A DNA stretch of 64,000 nucleotides from Armillaria gallica. Its lineage: Eukaryota > Basidiomycota > Agaricomycetes > Agaricales > Physalacriaceae. The position numbers were made by a program, and so were the translations under genes. The notes under the pieces are model-generated. The model made no database searches and was not told the origin of the DNA. It saw nothing but the letters and a program-made list of their open reading frames with translations. Below are positions 1-10,413 of the stretch, piece by piece. Position 1 is the first letter of the stretch, and each line of letters begins with the position of its first letter. Where the stretch lies: positions 6,386,001-6,450,000 of the forward strand of contig JBANDB010000002.1 of assembly GCA_037576215.1 (NCBI GenBank). The letters are read 5' to 3'.

Positions 1-2886
1 GTATGGCTTACAAAGAGGATAATTGACTTAGCAGAGGTAGAAGAGTAAAATGGGATGATTGTATTTCTTGACCAAGAAAAGGCATATGATAAAATCGAAC
101 ATGACTACCTCTGGAAAACACTGGCTGCATACAAAATACCAGACCAATTCATATCAACAGTTAAAACCCTATACAGTGATGCACACACAACAGTATATAT
201 AAATGGTGTAGCAAGCTCGACATCATTCCAAGTCTCTTGAGGGGTCCGCCAAGGGGACCCCTTGTCATGCCTCCTATTTGATCTAGCTATAGAACCATTA
301 GCTGAAATGTTAACACAATCAGATCTACAGGGATTCAAAGTACCAGGTGTTAAAGAGAAAATAATTGCCACATTATTTGTGGATGATACAGCAGTCTTCT
401 TGTCACAATATGATGACTTTACAGAGCTAACAGCAATTCTAGAGAAATGGTGTATAGCATCAGGAGCCAGATTCAACATAGACAAGACAGAAATTCTACC
501 AATTGGAGTCCCATCTCACCGTGATGCAGTCTACCACTATAGAAACTCAGCTGGGCTGGATATGACAGGCTCTGAGATCCCAGAAGATATTAAAATTGCC
601 AAGGATGGAGAAGCAGTTAGAACCCTAGGTGCATGGGTAGGAAACAAAGTCAAGCAGGTTGATGTATGGACATGCACACTGGATAAAATAGAAGAAAACC
701 TAGGAAGATGGGAACTAGAACACCCCACAATGGAGGGTCATCAACTGATCATCACAATGATAGTTGGTGGGATGACCCAGTACCTCACAAAAGTGCAAGG
801 AATGCCTGCAAATGTTGAAAAATAGCTAGAGCGCCAAGTACGAAAGTTCCTCTGGGGTGACAAGAATAAAATAAATGTTAATAAAGAAACAATATATGCA
901 CCTATAATGGATGGAGGATGGAACCTCCTAGACATCCCAACATGAAATGAGGCAATCACTGTAACCTGGCTAAGGTCTTACCTCAACTTCGGTCCTGAAC
1001 ATCCCATGTGGGCATATGCAACAGATGCCATCATAGCACACCACACCCCAACATCAAAAGAGAATGTGGAACCTGAACAGAGAATGAACATCTTCCTACA
1101 GTCATGGAAAATGAGTAACTCCCAACTCCCTGATGACCTGAAAGTCCTTGTCAAAGCAGCAAAGAAATACAATGTATGTCTTGATGGGCTCACCTTATCT
1201 AAAAGCATACTATGTAGTATGCCTATATGGTACCATGCAAAGTCAAGAGTGACCAAACACCTATTCAACAATGGTGAACAAGTCAAATGCTTGAAAATAC
1301 GGCACAAGATCAGATCAGTTGGAGATGCTGAAAAACTAACAGAATACCTTAATAGGGACCGACACTCATCAAGAGGCAGATGTGCATGCACAGCATGTAA
1401 ATATGCCAAAGAACAACTAGGATGTATGTCACCATGCAAGTGCTTCCAAAAAGCAAAGAGCTTACTTGAGTCCCTCCCCCCCAAATGGAACCCACTGACC
1501 AACCCTCCCATCAAGATAATCAACAATGATGGGTCAGATGAGGAAGACAATGAAAACATAACCACATTTAGACCACGACTGATAACCATGGGGACAATAG
1601 CAGATGCATTCAGGATATTTGCAGAGGGCGATGAATGCCCCAATGTATACTACCATGCAGAAAACGAGCCTAATACACCTGATGGAACAACAATAGTCTA
1701 CACGGATGGCTCTGTTATCAAAGGTGGGACAGAAGAAGCAGCAGCAGGTGCTGGAATCTTCTACAAGGAGGATGACATAAGAAACTGAAGCATACAACTG
1801 CCTAATGAAGTCAGAAGAACCAATCAGGTCTCAGAAATAGTTGGAGCGAAAACAGCAGCAGAAGATGTACCAACCTCAAGTGCAATGGAGCTGATAAGCA
1901 ATTCTTTACATGTACTAAACGGCCTCAGTGGTCACTTCGTCAAGTGGGAAAATGAAGGGTACTTTCTGATAAGCAACAGCTTAGTTACCCAAGCTACAGT
2001 TGCAAGGTTCCGAGCACGCACTGCATCAACAAAGCTCCGATGGGTCAAAGGTCACTCCAGGAACCCAGGAAATGAAGGAGCTGACCAGCTGGCTAGAATA
2101 GCAAGTGAAAAGACAGTTCCCAACTTGATTGACCTGACCATACCTCCAGAACTGAGAACTCGGGGGGCAAAACTTGCTGCTATGACACAAGCCACAGCAT
2201 ACAAAATCATTAGGAAAATGAAAATGCAAACAGAAACATACCAGGATAAACTCGACAGAAGAGACACCAACCACAATGTGAGACTAGCCCTCACTGCTGC
2301 AGGGGAAAGGTGCCAAGCAGAGATCACAGCGGAACAGCTTTGGATCTCAGTTAGATGGAAAGATTTCAACAGATCAGCACGCTTCTTCCTATGGATGCTG
2401 TTACATGACGGGTATGTCGTAGGATGTCACTGGAGACACATTAACGGTTGCGAAGACAGAGTAGAATGTAAGGAGTGCAATACTGAAGAAAACATGGACC
2501 ACATACTCACCAAATGTGAAGCTCCCAGCCAAAGAGAAATATGGGACCTTGCTCAACAGCTGTGGAAACAGAAGACAGGATCTGACCTGGTGATCACAAA
2601 AGGAACTATCATGTCCTGTGGCATCCAGCTCCCAAACATGCACAGAAGCAGGAACAAGCAAGCTACAGAAAGATTTTGCAGGATCCTAATTTCAGAATCA
2701 GTGCATCTCATCTGGAAGATCAGGAATGACTGGGTCATAAATGAGAGACCAAACTATACACTGTGTGAAATTGAGCAATGGTGGTCACATGCAATAAATC
2801 GACGGATGCAGCTGGACTGCATACTATCAGACAAGAAAAAATTCCAGAAGAAGGCGATAAAAGTACCCCTAGTTCTAAAGACATAG
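1..2886 (+). pseudogene. LINE ORF2 remnant: reverse transcriptase, RNase H, zinc-knuckle tail
   Basis: One reading frame runs from base 1 to 2886 with no frameshift but five stop codons: TAA 46-48, TGA 238-240, TAG 823-825, TGA 943-945 and TGA 1786-1788. RT motifs are visible: FLDQEKAYDKI (about 70-102), GVRQGDPLS just after the second stop, and the catalytic FVDD at 376-387. RNase H shows YTDGS near 1699-1713 and WVKGH at 2041-2055. A Cys/His cluster (CKEC, HILTKC) lies at about 2470-2520, as in zf-RVT tails. The protein would copy element RNA into DNA at a nicked target. Each stop can be explained by one C-to-T change in a Gln or Arg codon. The N-terminal part, including any endonuclease, lies outside the window. 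Confidence 0.85.
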
Positions 2887-3232
2887 AGAGGAACGCTCCT
2901 GCATGAGAGCTCCCTCCCTGAGAACTGGACTAGGGAAAACGGGGTTTTAGTGGGTATTGTCAAATAGATAATGAAGGCTTGGTACTTACAGTGACCAAGC
3001 TGGAATCTATGTGACGGAGTCCCACACAAGACCAGCTCGACAAAGATCGAAGGTCAGTGCGTAAATGCATTACTCCATGTGGTCAGTTCATCTCTCACTT
3101 GTGGGGTTACTAGACTCTGACTCATTAATGGGCCAAGTACAACGTCATTGGCGTGCCACTCCGCTAGCTGGAAGGCCCCCACTGTGTGGAGTGTACGAAG
3201 CCACTCCAAACATTCCACACAAAAAAAAAAAA
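2887..3232 (+). other. LINE 3' untranslated region with hairpin and poly-A end
   Basis: No open frame of note. A 7-bp stem TGGAGTG (3187-3193) pairs with CACTCCA (3202-3208) just upstream of the A12 run at 3221-3232. A hairpin beside the tail is a common LINE 3' feature recognised by the element's own reverse transcriptase. Assigning this to the LINE is inference from position, and the exact 3' junction is not proven. Confidence 0.5.
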
Positions 3233-3382
3233 TTCTGTACTAACAAGTACCGTGCCGCGTCGCATCACATGACTCAGGTAACGTCATATATCATGTTGGC
3301 ACAATCTTTCAAGCTCCGCATCAAATCGCAATTGCACCCAACAAAGCACTCCAGAGCCGCCTCTTACTGCCAGCATCACCAG

Positions 3383-3492
3383 CAGTGTCCTACTGCTGCA
3401 CTGCACACACTTTAACCACAGCCTCCAGTGGTGTCCCACTGCTGCACTGCACATGCGTTAACCTCGGCTTCCAGCAGTGGTCCACTGCTGCC
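3383..3492 (+). repeat. Short imperfect tandem repeat, about 45 bp unit
   Basis: Two full units (3383-3425 and 3426-3471) and the start of a third (3472-3492) share a core of CAGTG, a C/T-rich step and CACTGCTGC, followed by a CACTGCACA-type stretch in the first two. It lies between the LINE tail and the TET/JBP-type gene. Function unknown; the stretch 3493-3875 shows no convincing coding sequence. Confidence 0.5.
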
Positions 3493-3875
3493 TAGCTCTG
3501 GCAGTTATTCTCCTCACATCCCAAATCTGCACGTCCTATGGTGCTCTACGGCAGCATGGCCACACTGGCGCTTTCCTGTTGAAGGTACCCCATTCTAATC
3601 TGCCCCATCCTTTTCCCCAATTGCCATGCATCGTGTTGCTGACGCTCCGCATTCAAACAGCGTGGGGACATGGTAGAGCAGCCTGTAACGCAGCTGCACT
3701 GACTGTGCATGGAATCACCCCTGGGTCCAATGCAGTCCGTGTTGTCGTTTTCCACCATGCTTTACCACTTCTCCTGCAGGCCAAGCTTTTTTCCACACTA
3801 TTCACACCCCATATCTGACCTTCTCACCCTTCATTTTCTAAGTGGCTCAAGCCTTACTCATCCGCTGCTTCTCAG

Positions 3876-5404
3876 GTGCCTGGAATGATGTGGATGTTCA
3901 GGTTGACACGCTCCGGCAGGGCATTCAGCCCATACACCGCTGACGATCCCTGCCTCCTAGCGATTGATATTCACTGCGCCGTTAGCCCCATACACGTTGA
4001 TATTGATGTTGCGGATCTTGTTCAGGAGGCGGTGGAGCTGGAGAACGAGCACTTGCTAGAGGATGACCTCGGCAATCTCGACGATATTCATATCATGCCC
4101 GAATGTGGCCTCCCAGCGCCACCCATCTCTCTGTCCATGACTGGCTCTAAGCGAGCTGCTGACAGTTCCACTGCTGATGAGCCTGATCTGTTGGTCCTGC
4201 AGCAGCATAGAAAGCAGCACTTGGCACAAGAGCAGCAGTATTCTGACAGAGGCCATCAGCCCTCCGCTTGCACCATGCAGCACATCTGTGAAACCGCCTC
4301 CCCCATATACACTGATCTTCAAACTGAGGCCCTTCCTGCTGCCAAAGGAGCATATTCTGCACTAAATGTCAAGATCCCTGAGCCTGAGCGAGAGCGGGAA
4401 TACTCTGCTGAAGAACTCCTGGCAATGGGGTTCCGAGAAATCCCATGGGAAGGAGGGTGAGTTTCACAGTTGGACTGCATACTCCATCGCTTTGCTAACA
4501 AATGGCTTTCAGGGAACCTAGGCCTATAGTCGACGCCAAAGACCAGATAGTCGCCATCATGGCAGGACAGCCTAGTGACCCAGCATATGGGCCATCTTGT
4601 ATGGATGCCTTTGATGAGATTATGCTGGAGGGTGAGGCAGCAAAATTCCGCAAGTCATTGAAGCATCGCCGTGGACCTTTTCCTGCTGTCAATGTAGGCA
4701 TTTCTTATGGTAAGGGCCAGAAAGTCCCTAGTTGTCTTCAGAACAGCATGCTAGCAGCCATTGTCAATCGGCTGGTGGGTAGCAAGGCAGTCATTCAGAT
4801 GGCAACCTATGTGAGCGGTGAGTGCCTTGTCTATAGGCTGAAGCGCTACTGATCTCTACATTTAGCATCTTACAACCTATGGGCGCCTCAGCTCCATCGC
4901 CACTATGAAAAGCATCTCGAAGCCCTATATGGCCAACTTCCACACCTTCAAGCCAACTTTCCTCGGTCAGTTTTTCCTTGTGCAGCCTTCAATTTTGGAG
5001 GGAGTGTTTGGACTTTCAAACACCGGGACATTCTCAATTGCCCTTATGGTTGGTGTGCCATTACTGCTCTTGGTCGCTTTGACCATCGCCAAGGTGGACA
5101 TATCATCCTCTGGGAGCTCAAGCTTTTTATACAATTCCCCCATGCTGCCACCATCTTTATACCATCCACCACCATCACCCACTCCAACATCCCACCTGCT
5201 GATGGCAATAGCTGCATCTCCTTCACTCAGTTCTTCGCTGGAGGCATACTTCGTTGGGTGGACAATGGCTTTCAGACTGAGAAGGAAATGGCCACACAGG
5301 ATCTGACTGCATATGCAAACATGCAGAAAGGTAAGGCCTCCTGCTGAGAGATGGGTCTTGGCTTATTATCCACACTGAACAAAATATTGGAGTCTGTAGT
5401 ATAA
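3876..5404 (+). CDS. Fungal TET/JBP-type 2-oxoglutarate/Fe(II) dioxygenase (probably impaired)
   Basis: Spliced model: 3876-4456, 4513-4817 and 4866-5347, giving 455 codons. Both introns (56 and 48 nt) are GT-AG and keep phase. The N-terminal part has an LTRSGRAFSP motif followed by an acidic, low-complexity stretch. The C-terminal third is the catalytic domain: HRD (H348 and D350, the HxD iron motif), a Gly-rich FDHRQGGHIILWE strand, a second iron His in THSN (about 401), then FTQFFAGG and RWVDNGF. I recognise this as the fungal family related to TET and JBP oxygenases, which oxidise 5-methylcytosine or thymine in DNA and is expanded alongside transposons in mushrooms. Two oddities: position 412, where my recollection of the family has Arg for 2-oxoglutarate binding, is Cys (TGC, 5213-5215); and a TGA at 5345-5347 cuts off a tail (GLGLLSTL) that stays in frame to TAA at 5402-5404. 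Start chosen at the first Met; further upstream exons are possible. Confidence 0.75.
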
Positions 5405-5427
5405 CCACACTTGTATTTAGCCTGCGT

Positions 5428-7066
5428 TGATGAGCCTCCAGGCTCTGTACGCTCAGAATTCACAGATTTTGCCTGCTAATTAACACTACTATCCCTTCAA
5501 CGGCCTTTCGGCAAACCAATGATTGCACGCACATTGATACCACTTTTATCCTACGGCAACCACTCCTTCCGCGCTTTGTTATCCATCCCATCTTGCCACG
5601 CATCCTAATTGCCATACTTCATCACGGCAAGGCACCTTCGATCAACAATCATCCCAATACGGAATTGACGCATCACTCAGAAGCACCTAGTTGACACGCT
5701 CATTGATCACTTAATGAAAATGACATGATTGACGTGAGTACCCTCCCAGCTACGGCAACTACAGACCGTGTTTACTAAGGCTGTTACTTCGCCAAGGCCT
5801 CAAGAAAACGTTACCCCACGCGTACTCCTCAGCATGACGACTATTGCTCAACTAATCCGCAGCTAAACAGCACCTAACGATCCACTCATCGCTCAGCAAA
5901 ACCATATGGTTCTCATCCATACGAGGCAACGTCGACGAGTTGCTGTTACTTTAGAAGACCAAGGGCCATATGTTACCTACAAATTTTACAAAGCCAAGGC
6001 TTTACGGCCTTACTAAGTCTCACATATCTACTCTATTTATAAATTTGTACTTGTAGTATAAAAACTAGCTAGAAAACGTAGTTACGGAGCAGTTCATCTC
6101 TAGTCGACCCCAGACTACGTCAATTATCGTCTCGCACTAGTCTATCGCCAGTAAACAACGTTTATTCACCGTTCTACGGCAATATATCGTTTACACCAGC
6201 ATATTCTCGATTGCACGTCGACTCTTGAGCTCACCAGAGTTATTCCACGGTTTTTTTTAACTGTGAAGAGTCCTTCGCTACGCGCTCTTCGCTCTTAACA
6301 CTATTGGTGCACGCTCATACTGTGCCAATATGTGATCGCTGCGCTATACCTCGCCCATGTTATCTTTTATAGGCCGTCATCGTTTCACTTTCGCACCATT
6401 GGAGTTTTTATCGTTTCTCTTTCGCCATCGTTATCATCGCCCACTTGGGTAGTCTCAGAGCAGACTTAGGATCAGTTCAGCAAGTTTTCGTATAGTATCA
6501 GTCCCTCGAGTGGACTTGAAGGTTAGTTTTGACATAGGATAGGATCATTTCAGTACCAGACCAGTTTCGACATCGACTCAGCACCCTCGCATCGTATAGG
6601 ACCAGTATCGTTGCCAGTTTTCATAGTTCCACGTTTATTTCCCCACTCACAGTCCACACACCGTTTTCTCATCGCTTCGCTCGCCCACAGACTATTGCCG
6701 ACTGTTTAGTCTATTCTCCATCATTCACCCCACTCCGATTACCGTCGAGCGACGTTTTCTAGTCTCGCAGCACGTTTTCTCATACAGATTCGTGGTATTC
6801 ACATCATACCCATTTTCATTCTCTCTCATTTCGAGAGATCCCTACCGGCTTGAAGCCATAGCATTTAGTACTCGACTACCAAGCAGTACTATTTCGCAGA
6901 CTTAAAGTCGCAGTGTATTCTTGCATATAGAGGAATTGTTCTACTGCATGGAGGTGCCCCGAACCACTCGCACACACGATCGCCTTGATTGCCATGCTAC
7001 TATATTAATTAACCAATCTCATTCCGAGTTGGTGTTGCTGTTGCCACGGAAGTCTAAGGCCCATCA
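5428..7066 (+). mobile_element. Solo LTR, TGATGAGCC family, copy A
   Basis: It starts TGATGAGCCTCCAGGCTC and ends AGTCTAAGGCCCATCA, so it has TG...CA ends with an unusually long imperfect inverted terminus. It is flanked by a perfect 4-bp duplication GCGT (5424-5427 and 7067-7070). A near full-length second copy is at 52036-53710 and a related reversed one at 50243-51625. An internal TATAAAA at 6057-6063 fits an LTR promoter. No coding sequence is seen inside. It sits 24 bp after the last codon of the TET/JBP-type gene. CG dinucleotides are frequent. A DNA-transposon reading is possible but less likely. Confidence 0.7.
6057..6063 (+). promoter_or_regulatory. Putative LTR TATA box
   Basis: TATAAAA in the context TAGTATAAAAACTAGCTAG. 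The same block is kept in copy B (52036-53710), and a similar one (TAGTATAAAAGTAGCTAAC on the minus strand, around 51135-51155) is in the reversed relative. Conservation in three elements supports a promoter role. Confidence 0.45.
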
Positions 7067-8090
7067 GCGTATTACTTTATTTAATCAAGTCTCTTTGCCT
7101 CACTGACTGCCCATCTTAAGATAGAGTTGACATCTGTATTGATCTCGCAGCCTAAGTTCTCCTATGCCTTAAGGCATCTGTTCTCCCATCTTAAGATGTT
7201 TCTTCTCTGCTTACATTGCAGTCTGAAGTGAGCGTATTGGAATGCTCCAACAGCCTTAAGGCAGGTTGCATAATGGCTCTGGGTCTGGTGTCTCCAGTCA
7301 TTTGATATATGCCTATGCAATATCGTCTTAATTGGGTACTCCATCATTAGCATCTCGGACTTACCCTTTGCATCGACATGTATTGATGATCTAATGAAGT
7401 CTTCACTGTGGCACCAGTCTTAAGATTCATCTCATATTTTACATTCTGACTACATACCAAACATATTTTACTCGCGTTATGACTCAAGACTATCGCCTTC
7501 ATGTGCTATACTGTCAGCTTCGTCCATGTAATGATTAGCTTTCTAATTTTTATACATTCTCCCATAGCTTTTGGGCATGTGTTCTCTGCCCAGATGGCTG
7601 TCTTACATGAGTGTCGTAGCACATTCCAGCCTAATATACAACTAGGATACCAAGGATATTTGTCTCAAGATGAACCTCACAGTGCTATGAGTCTCGTGTC
7701 TTAAGTCGCTTGGTATATGCCCGTGCAATCGTCTTAAGTGGGCATCCTCTTATTGGTATCTTTATTTGATGTTAAGACTGCATATCATAGGCATATTACT
7801 CACATTTAAGACCCAAAGCTAATTCATGCGTCTCACAGACAATGCAAAGGCATATTTAACGTAGCTTGTGATTATCAAACCAATGAATACATCTTGCTTG
7901 TGCTAAGCCTAGAAATTCTACTCGGCCTATTTTCTCTCTTGGGACAAACAGCGCCCATTTACCATTGCCGTGTTCACTTCTCCACATTTATCGCCTTCAA
8001 TAGGCTGCGGCAACCCTCTGGGCTATTTTGAATGCGCCTCCATACACCATAGTGCCAGTTCCAGGCTTTGTCCACCCATCACTTAGCTTG
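7067..8090. repeat. CTTAAG-rich degenerate duplication
   Basis: No gene seen. Two diverged blocks, about 7160-7400 and 7560-7765, share order and wording (for example ATATGCCYRTGCAAT followed by CGTCTTAA), so this is an old tandem duplication of roughly 400 bp. CTTAAG occurs at 7115, 7169, 7190, 7255, 7419, 7700 and 7733, twice inside longer perfect palindromes (ATGCCTTAAGGCAT 7164-7177; CATCTTAAGATG 7187-7198). Confidence 0.45.
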
Positions 8091-8849
8091 CTAATTTGTA
8101 TGCCGATTCAGACTTGCACCCAAGGCTTACAGCATGCACTTACTGGAACGACTTGCAGAAACACCTCTCTCACTTTTGTAGCTATGAGGTTATCCACTTG
8201 AAGAAAACACTCATGCTGTTCGACAGGCCACATGAGTGGCCAACCGTTTTCTCTAATACGATTGGGTGCCGCAGCTATGAGCGAGCGGTCCAAGGCCACA
8301 GGGAGTGGGCTCAATGCGTCGGCCAAACCAGAAAGCCTGTAAAAAAAGTCAATACAGATGCCCAATCGAGATGCAGACGCCGACCTACCTAGGCATCAAG
8401 ATCACCTCATCATCGTCGTTGTCTTCCTCACCGCCAGAGTTGATGTCAATTGCTTCTACTCCAGCTGTCAGAGCTTTAATGGGGCATGCAGACCTAGATA
8501 AGCCATATCTAGTCAGTCATTCACAGAGAAAGGCTATCGTCCACTCACAAACCGGACGAAGGGACTGCGGTGCCCTTTGAAGAGTGCATGGTCTTCGTAG
8601 GGCTAGGGTGATCTGTAGTGGTGCTCATCACAGACACCGGCAGCATATGAGGGCATTTCTTCTGTTGTAGACTGCAGCAATCTTTGATACCCAGCCACTG
8701 TAAGATCAAATGGTCACCTCACTGAATGGTGACCTTTTGCTCACGATTGACCCAAGTTCCATCTGCATATCGCCTAGAAAGCGGTCAACACTTTCTCAGA
8801 AATGTTGCATACTTGATCGACGATTGAGAAGTGCGATGGAAAGCAAAAC
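8091..8849 (+). other. No clear gene; possible fragments only
   Basis: A 98-codon open frame at 8096-8392 has no recognisable domain. Nothing else in the stretch supports a gene. It leads into a fragment of the large repeat family. Confidence 0.3.
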
Positions 8850-9310
8850 AGCCAATCTTTCAGCTCTACAAAGAGTCAGAAGGCTTCTACATTGGCGCCA
8901 TCCTGAAAATTAGAAACAATATGTCAGGGTAAGTCATTGCTGGATCCATTCTATCACACACCTTGTAAACAGTGTGAGTTGAATCACGCTCTCCTTCTTG
9001 CTCAACATTTGGTCTCTTCGCTTTCAACAAGTCTCTCGCCTGCTCGATGCCAGCCCACCGCGATCGAGAGTTAGAGCTTTGTCGACACACGCAAAAGAGA
9101 ATGAAAGAACTGATAGCGCAGCATCTACGACGCCCACGCTCGGAGGTCGAATCAGAAGAATCCACAACGCCTACACTTGGAGATACAAGAGCGGCTGCAG
9201 CAACCTCTCGAATGGCACAGGTCTGCATTCTGTGCAGAATGCTCCTTTAGGCACTGAAAGTGACAACCACCCCAGTGCCAGGGTGAGTGACCTATTTACT
9301 TGAACTGACC
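8850..9310 (+). repeat. Inverted fragment of the large repeat family (copy 3)
   Basis: This stretch matches, in opposite orientation, the stretch at about 23130-23550 at the upper end of repeat copy 1; a short piece also matches 50040-50087 at the end of copy 2. A coding-like segment near 8855-8932 reads QLYKESEGFYIGAILKIR and is followed by a GTAAGT donor at 8931. The 9047-9250 open frame is also conserved in the other copy. The product is not recognised. Confidence 0.55.
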
Positions 9311-10413
9311 GAACCCATAGGTTCTATGTTCTATTCTACTGCTCCGAATCTGAATTTTATTACTTGGGCCATACTCAAGGGAACAAACTCCTGCTCGAAC
9401 ATGATTATCTTGGTGAGTCCACAATGATGGCTGCATTGATGAAAGGATGGTGCAACAAGGCAATCTTGGTTGTTATACGCTGATTTATCTCACACTTCAG
9501 TATCTCCAATCTTCCTGGAGCAACGCCAGCTGGACCGTAAGGCACCACCACAGCGCTGAGACAACAGTCTGGAAGCAAATCACAAATCACCCTCAGTCGT
9601 CATTTCATAACCACCACAAAAGCAGAGGTGACCATGAAGGAGCTTATTATTCATCTTTCGACCATCTGTAGCCAGCCTGGTCTATGCAGTAGGCACCACA
9701 CCACGTTTCTCCCATGACTCTGAGGGGAGCAGTATCTGTTAGTCTCCAAGATGTTGCAATGGTCGCCCCTGATATAAGTGAGGTTGCTGTGTGACAGTGT
9801 GTGTACATATCTTATCCCCACAGTAAACAGTACAATCGGCGTCTTTGACCCGACTTCAATTCACAAACCTACTACAATCGAATCGCTCTAATATCGCATG
9901 GGATGGGATTTATCTGACTACTTTCCTTTGCATTTGATCCAGATTTCGTAAGGCATACCAAACAAGGAACCTGTAATCATATCTTATAGTGCAGATTTTC
10001 ATGTAACTGAACAATGTCAATATCATGCGCACCGCAATATCTGATGAGCTATTACTCAAAGTATTGAGTGGTCTGTACACACAATTTGAGCTGCGCTTTC
10101 GACAATATCCACCAATTTTGGCTTGAATAAAGATGTTTCTTCAAAGATTCGAACTGCCCAAATTCAAGGCGGGATGAAGTTATCAGCACAAGCAAATATA
10201 TCTACGTAATTGTAAAGCTGACCAGTAACTACAGTGTTGTACCTGATGATATTGAATAAATGATGGCTACTTTCTGTCCTAGTGGGATGTCTAGCAATTA
10301 GAGTGAAGTAGCCCACGTCGACGGAGGCAAAACTGCAAGTTGATACATAACCACTTCTAATTTTCAGCCCTCACAGCACCCCGGATGAACTCCAGACCTA
10401 CGATCCACTGAAG
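9311..10413. other. No feature recognised
   Basis: About 1.1 kb of mixed, AT-leaning sequence with only short frames on both strands. Nothing that I could tie to a gene or repeat. Confidence 0.4.

Larger units (their letters stand above)
1..3232 (+). mobile_element. Non-LTR (LINE) retrotransposon, 5'-truncated by the window edge
   Basis: The element enters at base 1 inside its reverse transcriptase domain and continues through RNase H and a zinc-knuckle-like tail to a stop at 2884-2886. About 335 bases of 3' untranslated sequence follow, ending in a run of 12 A (3221-3232). RT, then RNase H, then a poly-A end without LTRs is the layout of fungal LINEs such as the Tad-like group; I did not assign the clade. 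The ORF is broken by stops, so this copy is dead. CG dinucleotides are scarce here compared with the solo LTR at 5428-7066. Confidence 0.85.

Noticed and set aside
238..1788. Possible stop-codon recoding (TGA or TAG read through) in the LINE ORF
   Set aside because: TAA, TAG and TGA all occur, unrelated genes such as the integrase gene use normal codons, and the simpler explanation is C-to-T decay.
3477..3818. 113-codon open frame upstream of the TET/JBP-type gene
   Set aside because: Starts inside the short tandem repeat, has no recognisable motif and no in-phase junction with the next exon.
5428..7066. Interpretation as a terminal-inverted-repeat DNA transposon
   Set aside because: The ends would allow it, but the shared TATAAAA block, the TG...CA termini and the lack of any transposase favour a solo LTR. 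Kept as an open alternative.
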